Below, piece by piece: positions 52,904-61,098 of a stretch of DNA of 64,000 nucleotides. Within the stretch, counting starts at the first letter, position 1. Every line of letters starts with the position of its first letter. Origin of the DNA: Celeribacter sp. PS-C1 (GTDB lineage: Bacteria; Pseudomonadota; Alphaproteobacteria; Rhodobacterales; Rhodobacteraceae). The translations under genes and the position numbers were made by a program. Location: assembly GCF_019429625.1 (NCBI RefSeq), contig NZ_JAHXRW010000011.1:57255-121254 (forward strand). The letters are read 5' to 3'. Below the pieces are notes generated by a model that worked only from the letters and a program-made list of their open reading frames with translations, ran no database searches and had not been told where the DNA came from.

Positions 52904-53709
52904 CCGTGTATTCCATGTGGTACCAAGGGTTTGAGAACGCCCCCGACTTCGTGAAGCGCATTCACTGCATCTGGTGTCGGCTCAATCCCGATAAAGTGGC
53001 GCATGTGATCGGAGGCGAAGAGGCCGACGAGCTGCTTTTTGCCGAGGGCATAGACCCGAGTCCGCTCACGATGCAGGTCCGGGCGAACATCGTGCGTGCG
53101 GTTCTTTTAGCTGATCGGGGCGGCGTCTGGCGCGACGTGTCGCTCATCCCGGCGCGCCCCTTATCAGATTGGTTGCCGCAAATGCTCGACCAAGAGGCCT
53201 TTTTTGCCTTTCGCAACCCCGGCGAGGACCGGATTCTGTCGAACTGGTTTCTGGCCTCCGAGGCGGGTCACCCGTTGATGACTGCTTGGCGCGACGCCTA
53301 CGTGAACTACTTCAAAACGCGTCGCACCGTAGCACGAGAGGCGCCCTATTGGGTCCGCATCAAGAACCGTCGACGCATCCGGCGCGATCCGGCATCCTTT
53401 GCCAGCCCCGAGATCGCCAAGAGGACGAAATACTACCCCTATTTCATCATGCATTACCATTTCGACTGGCTCGTCAAAACACGGCCTGACTTGGCTGCGG
53501 CCTGGGCGCGGGTCCCCGAGGTGCCTGCGGTGGATGCCTTGAAATTGCGGCAATCCGTGGAGAAGCACAGAGGACAATTGGACAGCGCAGTCGCAGAAGA
53601 GCTTTTAGCCGCCGCACCGGTTCACAAGATCCGATGGAAAAAAGATCCTGAGCTTTACAGCCCCATCCTCTCGCAGATTGAACAAGAGCTCACACGTCGC
53701 GGCATGTAG
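52900..53709 (+). CDS. Capsular polysaccharide synthesis-type glycosyltransferase
   Basis: A 269-residue protein resembling the Caps_synth/Gly_transf_sug group. It has MWYQGFENAPDFVKRIHCIW at the N-terminus and RANIVRAVLLADRGGVWRDV, where the family's DxD region reads WRDVS with only one Asp. This departs from the usual GGVW-x-DA, so activity is uncertain. NWFLASEAGHPLM fits the family core. It is the last gene of the sulfotransferase cassette and converges on the flavin oxidoreductase gene. Confidence 0.75.
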   Translation: MTVYSMWYQGFENAPDFVKRIHCIWCRLNPDKVAHVIGGEEADELLFAEGIDPSPLTMQVRANIVRAVLLADRGGVWRDVSLIPARPLSDWLPQMLDQEAFFAFRNPGEDRILSNWFLASEAGHPLMTAWRDAYVNYFKTRRTVAREAPYWVRIKNRRRIRRDPASFASPEIAKRTKYYPYFIMHYHFDWLVKTRPDLAAAWARVPEVPAVDALKLRQSVEKHRGQLDSAVAEELLAAAPVHKIRWKKDPELYSPILSQIEQELTRRGM

Positions 53710-53754
53710 GCTCAGCCCTTGCATCAATCTTGGTGGGCCACTTTCAGAGGCCAC

Positions 53755-54741
53755 TCAAAGCCCCCGCATGACCTCCGCCGCAATCTTGAAAGAACGAATG
53801 CGGGAAGTTTGGTCGTGGATCATTCCCGTCACCATTAGCTCATCGGGCTGATACCGGGTGATCAGCGCCGAAATCTGGTCTTTCAACGTTGCAGGGCCGC
53901 CAACGGCGGCACAGCTCAGCATCCGGTCGACCTGCGCCCGCACCGGATAGGGCATGTTCGCAACCGCCTCGAGCGAGGGTTTCGGCAATTTGCCCCGATT
54001 GTTGGTCACGATATTGGCGAAAGCCTGAAGCTGTGAGGTCCGAAGGTAGGCCGCCTCCTCATCGCTCTCGGCGGCACAGACGCTTGCGGCCATGACGGCA
54101 TAGGGTTCGGCCAAGGTGTCAGAGGGCTGGAAGCTGGTCCGATAGACGTGCAGCGCCTCCTCCAACATATCCGGCGCGAAATGCGAGGCGAAGGCGTAAG
54201 GCAGACCAAAATGCGCCGCGAGCTGCGCTCCATAAAGGCTCGATCCTAAAATCCACACCGGCACATGGGTGCCCATGCCCGGAATGGCCCGCACCGGCGC
54301 CCCCTCAGGCATATCGCCGAGGTAGGCCAAAAGCTCCTGCACATCATGCGGGAAGGTGTCGCCCTGTTGCATGTGACGGCGCAGCGCGTGGGCGGTGGCC
54401 ATATCCGTGCCCGGCGCCCGCCCAAGGCCCAGATCAATCCGACCCTTGTGCATCAAGGACAGCGTGCCGAATTGCTCGGCCACCATCAGGGGCGCGTGGT
54501 TGGGCAACATGATGCCGCCTGCGCCCACCCGCATCTCCTTGGTCGCCGCCGCGATCTGGCCGATCAGCACGGCCGTGGCGGAGCTGGCGATGCCGATCAT
54601 GTTGTGATGCTCGGCCACCCAGTAGCGATGATACCCGGCCTTTTCTGCCGCGACCGCGAGCGAGACGCAATTGGCCAGCGCCTCATCGACGCCGTGGCCT
54701 TCGGCAACAGGGGCAAGATCAAGGAGCGAGTAGCGTGTCAT
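53755..54741 (-). CDS. Luciferase-like (LLM class) flavin-dependent oxidoreductase
   Basis: A 328-residue TIM-barrel protein of the bacterial luciferase superfamily, MsnO8-like subgroup. Landmarks are [20 protein letters not shown], the [20 protein letters not shown] strand, [13 protein letters not shown] and a C-terminal [14 protein letters not shown]. Members use FMNH2 or F420; which one cannot be told. It may be a monooxygenase of the surrounding catabolic region. It is followed upstream by the TauE gene in the same direction (gap 45 bases). Confidence 0.88.
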   Translation of the reverse strand: MTRYSLLDLAPVAEGHGVDEALANCVSLAVAAEKAGYHRYWVAEHHNMIGIASSATAVLIGQIAAATKEMRVGAGGIMLPNHAPLMVAEQFGTLSLMHKGRIDLGLGRAPGTDMATAHALRRHMQQGDTFPHDVQELLAYLGDMPEGAPVRAIPGMGTHVPVWILGSSLYGAQLAAHFGLPYAFASHFAPDMLEEALHVYRTSFQPSDTLAEPYAVMAASVCAAESDEEAAYLRTSQLQAFANIVTNNRGKLPKPSLEAVANMPYPVRAQVDRMLSCAAVGGPATLKDQISALITRYQPDELMVTGMIHDQTSRIRSFKIAAEVMRGL

Positions 54742-54786
54742 GTGGATGTCCTAAAGTTCGTAGAATTTGTGCGAAGTCTGCCCGGG

Positions 54787-55554
54787 TCAGGCGATGGCGT
54801 CGACATAGGCCTGCCAGATCAGCACGAAGCTGACAAAGAACAGGATCAGGGTGATGATCAGATTGAAGGCGCGTGGATCGACATAGCGCACCAGCCGCGA
54901 GCCTGCCCAGCTTGACGCGACGGCCAGCGGGATGAAGAACAGGCTCAGATGCAAGGTCTCGCTATTGAAAAAACCGAGGGCGACGAAACTTGGCAGTTTC
55001 ATCAGATTGAGCGCGGCAAAGAACATCACACTGGTGCCGACATAGATCTCTTTGCGCAGATGTTTGGGCATCACATAGATCTGGAAAGGCGGCGAGCCTG
55101 CATGCGCGATGGCGCTTGCAAATCCGCCTGCGGCACCTGCCGCAACACCCAGAAGCGTGTCATGACGCGGCTTGGCCGGGATCTCCGGCATCCCCCGCGC
55201 CATCAGCACCGCTTGCCAGATAGAGAACAACAGGGACACAGCCCCCAATGCGGCCTTGATCACCCATTCCGGCACGCTTGACGCCAAAAGATAGGCCGCC
55301 AAAACGCCGAGCAAACCGCCGGGGATCATCTTGATCAGGAGTGATTTTTCAAACTCGAAGCGATAGAGATAAACCGCCACCACATCCTGCACGAGCATGA
55401 TCGGCAGCATCAGCGCCACCGCCATCAACGGGTCGCTGAAGGCCGCGACCAATGGCGTGCTGACCATGCCGATGCCCGCGAAGCCCCCCTTGGACAAGCC
55501 AAGAATGGTGACGGAGATCGTCAGAACGATCAGGAAAGTCAAATCGGGTGTCAT
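54787..55554 (-). CDS. TauE/SafE-family sulfite/organic anion exporter
   Basis: A 255-residue membrane protein with about seven or eight hydrophobic segments and the TauE/SafE repeat features SKGGFAGIGMVSTPLVAAF and GAAGGFASAIAHAGSPPFQI. The family exports sulfite, sulfoacetate or related anions. No sulfonate-degrading gene is present nearby, so the substrate is open. Confidence 0.9.
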   Translation of the reverse strand: MTPDLTFLIVLTISVTILGLSKGGFAGIGMVSTPLVAAFSDPLMAVALMLPIMLVQDVVAVYLYRFEFEKSLLIKMIPGGLLGVLAAYLLASSVPEWVIKAALGAVSLLFSIWQAVLMARGMPEIPAKPRHDTLLGVAAGAAGGFASAIAHAGSPPFQIYVMPKHLRKEIYVGTSVMFFAALNLMKLPSFVALGFFNSETLHLSLFFIPLAVASSWAGSRLVRYVDPRAFNLIITLILFFVSFVLIWQAYVDAIA

Positions 55555-55588
55555 ACGTTTCTACCGAAGCCCCTGCCCCAAGGATCAA

Positions 55589-56266
55589 TCAGGACAGGCC
55601 GCTTGCACAGTGCGGCTCGACAAGGAAGGTCGAAATCTCCGCGATGAATTCCTTGGCATGCATCATGGTCGTGTTGCCGATGTCGGACCCGAAAGCCGCA
55701 TCAATGGCGGCCCCATCCTCGAACCACAGTTCCACCATACCATCGACCATCATTTCGCCTTTGGCATTGCGCGGCCCGTCCAGAACGAGGTTCTGGCGAT
55801 AGCCTTTCAGCCCCGGCAAACGTTTAACCAGAATGGCATGCAATTCGAACCATTGCTCTTGAAAGAACTCCGCCGACACATCAGGCCGCTTGCGCAGGAT
55901 CGACATGCGCTTCAGACAAGAGCCGTCTTTGGGCGGCTCGACGACAGTATTTTGAAGGCAAAGGATGAGATCGACCGCATCAACAACATCTCCGGGCACG
56001 CCCATAGTCATATCCAGGACGCCTTCGCCAGCGGCCGTCATGCCAGAGGAAATGTCGCGGCAGAAAAACTGTCCAATCGCGTCGAATTCAATATCGCTGC
56101 GCGCGTAGGTGATGCCTTTTTGAGTTCTGTCCGACACCCGATTGAACACCCGCCCGAGCACAGGGCCGTTCGGATCAATGGGCTGCGCCATATCCGGCGC
56201 CGCCTCCGTCATAATGTCATCTGTGAGTTCGGAATTGGTTTTCATCAACGTCATGATGGAAATCAT
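55589..56266 (-). CDS. EthD-domain protein
   Basis: A 225-residue protein. The ATG at 56266 follows AAGGAG; the frame upstream is not supported. It contains two ferredoxin-like EthD-type halves. The second reads RMSILRKRPDVSAEFFQEQW, FELHAILVKRLPGLKGYRQN and DGMVELWFEDGAAIDAAFGS. EthD proteins are accessory or dehydratase-like enzymes in ether and aromatic catabolism; the precise reaction is unknown. A strong terminator separates it from the ABC operon. Confidence 0.8.
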   Translation of the reverse strand: MISIMTLMKTNSELTDDIMTEAAPDMAQPIDPNGPVLGRVFNRVSDRTQKGITYARSDIEFDAIGQFFCRDISSGMTAAGEGVLDMTMGVPGDVVDAVDLILCLQNTVVEPPKDGSCLKRMSILRKRPDVSAEFFQEQWFELHAILVKRLPGLKGYRQNLVLDGPRNAKGEMMVDGMVELWFEDGAAIDAAFGSDIGNTTMMHAKEFIAEISTFLVEPHCASGLS

Positions 56267-56369
56267 TGCAATAAGCTCCTTTTCGGATCGGCTGCCAGCG
56301 ACCTGAGACGCCCGCGCCCGCGGGAGACACAGCATGCAAACCTTGCCTCAACCGCATGAAGAATAGAAA

Positions 56370-56402
56370 CCGCGCCCGAAGACCAAAAGACTTCGGGCGC
56401 GG
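56370..56402 (-). terminator. Rho-independent terminator of the sugar-type ABC operon
   Basis: CCGCGCCCGAAG (56370-56381) and CTTCGGGCGCGG (56391-56402) form a perfect 12-bp stem with a 9-base loop, followed on the minus strand by TTTCTATTC. It begins 7 bases beyond the permease stop at 56409. Confidence 0.9.
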
Positions 56403-56408
56403 AGAATT

Positions 56409-57410
56409 TTAGCGGCGCAGGGCCTGAAACAGCTCAGGCAGATAGCGCACGCTGACAGCCACGATGATCGCCAGCGCCTGCACCAGAAGCTGGACCGAGG
56501 TGCCTGCCCCGAGCGCCAGAACCATCTGCCCCAGCAGCGTGATGAACAATGCCGCGACGCCGCTTGCGATCACGCTTCCGCGCCCACCCGAGAAAGGTGT
56601 GCCGCCGACCACCACCGCCGCAATCGCGGGCAACAGATAGTCATTGCCCGCCGTTTGCGAAGCCGAGCCGATGAAACCCGTGTAGAGCATCCCCGCGACC
56701 GCGAAACACATGGAGGCCAGTGCATAGGTCGCCACCTGATACCGCAGCACCGGAATGCCCGCCGCCGTCGCCGCCGCCGGGTTCGCGCCCACGGCCACGA
56801 ACCGACGCCCGGAAATCGTGCGCTTCGTGATCACGCTGATCGCCACGATGAACAGAACGGCAAGGACCAGGGTCATCGGCACGCCCAGAAGAGTGCTGTG
56901 CGAGAAAGCTTCGAGCGCTTTCGGCGCGGACATCGGGCTGCCGCCCGACACGCTGCGCACCGCGCCCAACAGGATCGCATTTGTCGCCAGCGTCACCACG
57001 ATGGGGGTGATGTTGACCTTGGCCACCAGAAGCCCGTTCACGATGCCGATGCCAATCGCGATGGCCAGCGTCAGCGGCACCGCCAAAAGCGTCGATCCGG
57101 TCATAAAGCCGATTTTGGCAAACAAGAGCCCGGCGATGGTCATGGTGCCCGGAAGCGACATATCGAGGCCGCGCATCTGGATCACGATGGTCATCCCGAC
57201 CGCCGTGATCGCGAGGATCGCCGCGAAGGGCAACATCGAGCTGATCGCCGCCGGACGCACCACGCCCGGAGCAACGATGGCGCAGATGATAAACAGAGCG
57301 ACTGTGCCCGCCCAGATCCAGGAGAACTCGTTGAACAGAGTGGATTTCAGCCGCGATCCGGCACGATCAGAGGTCATGTTCTTTTGTCCCATAAAACTTG
57401 TGTCGGTCAT
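56409..57410 (-). CDS. Ribose/autoinducer-type ABC transporter permease
   Basis: A 333-residue RbsC-family permease with 8-10 hydrophobic segments. IQMRGLDMSLPGTMTIAG is the conserved family motif near residue 85, and VGGTPFSGGRGSVIASGVAA lies near residue 270. The ATG at 57410 overlaps the stop of the fused ATPase-permease by 4 bases. It would supply the second half of the membrane channel. Confidence 0.9.
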   Translation of the reverse strand: MTDTSFMGQKNMTSDRAGSRLKSTLFNEFSWIWAGTVALFIICAIVAPGVVRPAAISSMLPFAAILAITAVGMTIVIQMRGLDMSLPGTMTIAGLLFAKIGFMTGSTLLAVPLTLAIAIGIGIVNGLLVAKVNITPIVVTLATNAILLGAVRSVSGGSPMSAPKALEAFSHSTLLGVPMTLVLAVLFIVAISVITKRTISGRRFVAVGANPAAATAAGIPVLRYQVATYALASMCFAVAGMLYTGFIGSASQTAGNDYLLPAIAAVVVGGTPFSGGRGSVIASGVAALFITLLGQMVLALGAGTSVQLLVQALAIIVAVSVRYLPELFQALRR

Positions 57411-59881
57411 GACTGCACCACCTTCATGCGGCTCTTGGAGTATAGCGCCACAGCGGCAAGGATGAGGAAGCCCAGAAGATATTGCTGCCACTCCTGGCTC
57501 AGACGCAGGAAGACGGTGACGGAGTTCACCTGAACGATGAAGATCGCCCCGAGCAGCGCCCCGATAAAGGAGCCGCGGCCGCCAAAGAGGCTCGCGCCGC
57601 CGATGACGATGGCCGCGATGGAGCCGAGCGTGTAGCTCAGTCCCGCGCGCGGATCCCCGATGCCGACCTGCCCCATCATGGTGATGGCGGCGAGCGCAGC
57701 AAAGAAAGAGCACCCCATATAGGCCAGAAGCCGCACGCGTTTCGGGTGAATGCCCGCGGTGCGCGCCGCTTCCTGTTGCGACCCGAGGCCGCGCAGCGAC
57801 ACACCGACACGCCGACGATAGAGCATGAACTCAAGCACCAGAGCTATGACGACCGCTGCGATGAAAGTGACAGGGAAGATGCCCACCTTGGCCGACAGTG
57901 CCATCATGATATCGCCGTCGATCATGCCGCCCGGTGTGGGGCGCAGGATCAGCGAAATCGCCTGAACCGCCATGAAGGTCGCAAGTGTCGCGACCATCGG
58001 GTGCATCCGCAATCCTTCGACCAAGAGCCAGTTCACAAAGCCCACGGCCAATGCGACCGCGATCATCAAGACCCAGCCGGGAAGCTGGCTCATTGTTCCA
58101 AGATCGGAGAGCAGGAAAAACGAGGCGACGACCTGTGACAACCCCATGACCGGGCCGACCGAGAGATCAATCCCCCTGACCAGCATCAATATCTGCTGGC
58201 CGTAGCCCACCAGCGCCAATGTAGCGGCGAATGTCATCATCCCGGTCAGCGAGCGCGGCGAGACGTAGAAGGGGTTCCAAATGCCCGCGACGGTGCCCAG
58301 CAACAGGATCGCCGCCGCCACCATAATGAGCGGTGCGGAATTGCCCGCCGCCCATTTCCAAAACGTGCCCACAGCCGTGTGGTGTTTGTCTCTCTGTTGC
58401 GTGGATTTCAGCACGGCAGAGGTGATGTTGTCCTCGGTCACACGTTCCCCGGAGAGCATGTCGACGACACGCCCACGCGAGAAAATGGCGACGTGATCAC
58501 TCAGCCCCGCAACCTCTTGTTGGTCGGAAGAGACGAGAATCACGGCCACGCCTGCGGCGGCGGTTTCGCGGATCACTTTGTAAATCTCTGCCCGCGCGCC
58601 GACATCGACGCCCTGTGTCGGCTCATCGACCAAAAGCACCTTGGGCTTGGCTGCCAGAACACTCGAGAGCACAACCTTTTGCTGGTTGCCGCCCGACAAG
58701 GATTGAATCGGCGTTTCACCATCGGGCGTTTTCACCGCAAACTGACGGATCGCTTCGACCGTGCGTCGATGCTCGGCACGACTGCTGATCAAACCGCCGC
58801 GCACGTCCTCTTGCGGGCTTCGGATCGAGAAGTTCTCGCGCACGGTGAGCTCGGGGAAAATTCCTTCACGGTGGCGATCGCCGGGCACATAGGAAATGCC
58901 CAGACGCTTCGCGCCCTTGCTCGACCGGATGGATACATCTTCGCCCGTCAGCGTCACATGCCCTTCGCTGCGGTAGATGCCTGCCAGGGCCCGCATGAAT
59001 TCGCGCTGCCCGTTCGCGTCGATCCCGGCAAGGCCGAGGATTTCGCCCGCACGAACCTGAAGCGAGACCTGAGAAAATCCCGGCCCGGAGAAATCCTGTG
59101 TCGCGAGGACGGTCGGCTTGTGGCCCGGAGCCGCTTTCGGCGGGAAGGTGCGATCAAGATCGCCACCGACGATCAGTGACACGATCTGGTCTTCGGACAG
59201 CTCACGGGCGTCGAAGGTCCCCTGCCCCTCACCATCGCGCAGCACGGTGAGGCGATCGGCAATCTCCTGAACCTCGCGGATACGGTGGGAAATATAGACA
59301 ACGGAGGCGCCGCGCGCCGTCACGGCCCGGACCCGCGCAAACAACCGCGCCACATCTTCAGCAGCGAGGTGCTCGGTCGGCTCGTCGAGCACAAGAACCT
59401 TGGGCTTACATTCCAGCGCCTTCACAATCTCGACGATGAACCGCTGTTCGGGGTTGAGCATGGTCACATGGTCGCGCGGATCGATGGTCACATCGTCGCT
59501 CCAGTGCTTCAAAAGCTCACGCGCCCAGTCATTCAACCCAGACAGAGACGGCCGCAGTTTTTCGGGCAGGCCGAGGTAGAGGTTCTCCGCCACCGAGAGA
59601 TCCGGCATCAGTGCAGGTTCCTGCCGCACAATGGCAAGCCCGAGATCACGAGCGAGTTCGGGATCGCCATCCATATGCTGACCGGAGAGGGTCACACGGC
59701 CTTCCGTGGCCTTCAGCGCACCGGACGCGACGCCCATCAGGGTCGATTTACCAGCACCGTTCTCACCCACTAGTCCGTGAACTTCGCCAGCCCGAACATC
59801 AAAGGTGATATCGCTCAGCGCGCGCACGCCGGGGAACAGCTTGGTCACCCCGTGCATTTCCAACAGACGTTCAGCGCTCAT
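57407..59881 (-). CDS. Fused sugar-type ABC importer: double ATPase plus permease
   Basis: An 824-residue polypeptide. Residues about 1-500 are an RbsA/MglA-like double ATPase: domain 1 has Walker A GLVGENGAGKSTLMG, a weak signature (LNPEQRFIVEIVKAL) and Walker B VLVLDEPTEHLAAED; domain 2 has LSGGNQQKVVLSS and VLLVDEPTQGVDVGA. Residues about 515-824 are an RbsC-like permease (LMLVRGIDLSVGPVMGLSQ, GGASLFGGRGSFIGALLGA). The frame is uninterrupted across the junction. No binding-protein gene is present in the window. A GTG at 59890 is an alternative start. Confidence 0.9.
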   Translation of the reverse strand: MSAERLLEMHGVTKLFPGVRALSDITFDVRAGEVHGLVGENGAGKSTLMGVASGALKATEGRVTLSGQHMDGDPELARDLGLAIVRQEPALMPDLSVAENLYLGLPEKLRPSLSGLNDWARELLKHWSDDVTIDPRDHVTMLNPEQRFIVEIVKALECKPKVLVLDEPTEHLAAEDVARLFARVRAVTARGASVVYISHRIREVQEIADRLTVLRDGEGQGTFDARELSEDQIVSLIVGGDLDRTFPPKAAPGHKPTVLATQDFSGPGFSQVSLQVRAGEILGLAGIDANGQREFMRALAGIYRSEGHVTLTGEDVSIRSSKGAKRLGISYVPGDRHREGIFPELTVRENFSIRSPQEDVRGGLISSRAEHRRTVEAIRQFAVKTPDGETPIQSLSGGNQQKVVLSSVLAAKPKVLLVDEPTQGVDVGARAEIYKVIRETAAAGVAVILVSSDQQEVAGLSDHVAIFSRGRVVDMLSGERVTEDNITSAVLKSTQQRDKHHTAVGTFWKWAAGNSAPLIMVAAAILLLGTVAGIWNPFYVSPRSLTGMMTFAATLALVGYGQQILMLVRGIDLSVGPVMGLSQVVASFFLLSDLGTMSQLPGWVLMIAVALAVGFVNWLLVEGLRMHPMVATLATFMAVQAISLILRPTPGGMIDGDIMMALSAKVGIFPVTFIAAVVIALVLEFMLYRRRVGVSLRGLGSQQEAARTAGIHPKRVRLLAYMGCSFFAALAAITMMGQVGIGDPRAGLSYTLGSIAAIVIGGASLFGGRGSFIGALLGAIFIVQVNSVTVFLRLSQEWQQYLLGFLILAAVALYSKSRMKVVQS

Positions 59882-59890
59882 GTTGATCAC

Positions 59891-60322
59891 CGATCACGCC
59901 TGCGACGGTGATACTCCGCGCAGTCATAAAGGAAATAGCAAGCCGGAACGGCTCGTTCAAAATGGTCATTATGATCCTCCCAAAACACAGGCGCGGAACG
60001 CTCCGTGATATCTGTGCAGCCTTGCGTGGCGCTTTTTTAGCCCCTACGCATCCTCCTCCCTAAAATTTCTCAATGACGAACCAATTTGTCAATAATATAG
60101 ATGCGCCCGCCTTGAGAATAGAGGTAAATCGAATGATTTCACAACAATATTAAATACTTAAGAAATTTAACATCGCAAACACTCACCCACCAAAGCCCGC
60201 GAAAAGCAATTTCAGCCTTGGCAAATAAATTAGTTTGCTATAATCAAATCAATTATTCACTGCCAAATATTATGGCAGAAAAGGAACAAAGGAGGCGACC
60301 CCAGGGTCGCAAGGGAGGACGC
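59891..60322. promoter_or_regulatory. AT-rich divergent control region between the ABC and SDR operons
   Basis: No gene is called here. On plus, TTGGCA (60218-60223) and a perfect TATAAT (60239-60244) with a 15-base spacer form a promoter. GCAAA-N8-TTTGC (60221-60238) fills its spacer, and TGCCA-N7-TGGCA (60261-60277) lies just downstream, as expected for repressor sites. On minus, TTGACA near 60090-60095 may be the ABC operon -35. The region is clearly AT-richer than its neighbours. Confidence 0.5.
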
Positions 60323-61078
60323 ATGAACGGGATCAAAGGCGCTGTCGCCATTGTGACAGGAGCTGCTCAAGGCAATGGCAAAGCCATCGCTTTCGGCCTG
60401 GCCGCAGAGGGCGCAAAAGTCGTCGCATGTGACATTCAGGCCGAGGAAGCCTCGAAAGTTGCAGAAGAAATTCGCGCCCAGGGCGGCGACGCGATTGGTT
60501 TGGGAGTTGACGTGACGGACCGCGAAGGCTGCGCGAAACTCGCGGCCGAAGCGCGAGAGGCATTCGGCGGCCCCGCCGCGATTCTCGTGAACAACGCTGG
60601 AATCATCCGGCGCACTGCCCCCGACTCGGAAACCTTTGATGGCGACTGGGATGCCGTCATGACGGTGAATGCGACGGGCTCCATGAACATGGTGCGCGCT
60701 TTCCTCGACCAACTCAAAGAGAGCAACGGTCGGATCATCAACCTCGCCTCGATCATGTCTGTCGCCACAGGCCCCGGTCTCGTTGCTTACGCCGCCTCCA
60801 AAGGCGCCGTGCTTCAAATGACCCGCGCTCTGGCACAGGACCTCGCGGAACATGGCGTTCGCGTCAACGCCATCGCCCCCGGCGTGATCGAAACACCGAT
60901 GACCGTCGCAACACGTGAAAACCCCGAGGCCATCGGCCGCTTTATGGCGCACACGCCGATGAAACGCCCCGGCAAACCCGAGGAACTGGTCGGCCCCGTG
61001 CTGTTCTTGGCCTCCGAGGCCTCAAGCTACATGACCGGGGCGCTGCTTCCGGTCGACGGCGGCTATTTGACCGCATAA
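60323..61078 (+). CDS. Short-chain dehydrogenase/reductase (SDR)
   Basis: A 251-residue classical SDR. The cofactor loop is VTGAAQGNGKAIAFGLA, NNAG follows in ILVNNAGIIRR, the catalytic Ser is in NLASIMSVA and the Tyr-Lys in VAYAASKGAVLQM. The Asp at the end of strand 2 (VVACDIQAE) favours NAD(H). The ATG at 60323 follows AAGGGAGG. It is the first gene of a two-gene plus operon with an FAD-dependent dehydrogenase, suggesting alcohol-to-ketone oxidation followed by desaturation. Confidence 0.92.
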   Translation: MNGIKGAVAIVTGAAQGNGKAIAFGLAAEGAKVVACDIQAEEASKVAEEIRAQGGDAIGLGVDVTDREGCAKLAAEAREAFGGPAAILVNNAGIIRRTAPDSETFDGDWDAVMTVNATGSMNMVRAFLDQLKESNGRIINLASIMSVATGPGLVAYAASKGAVLQMTRALAQDLAEHGVRVNAIAPGVIETPMTVATRENPEAIGRFMAHTPMKRPGKPEELVGPVLFLASEASSYMTGALLPVDGGYLTA

Positions 61079-61098
61079 CCGCAAATTTGGAGGACATG

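Noticed and set aside
53733..53754. GTGGGCC...GGCCAC as a terminator between the convergent capsule-type and flavin oxidoreductase genes
   Set aside because: The stem needs a bulge and has no T-run on either side.
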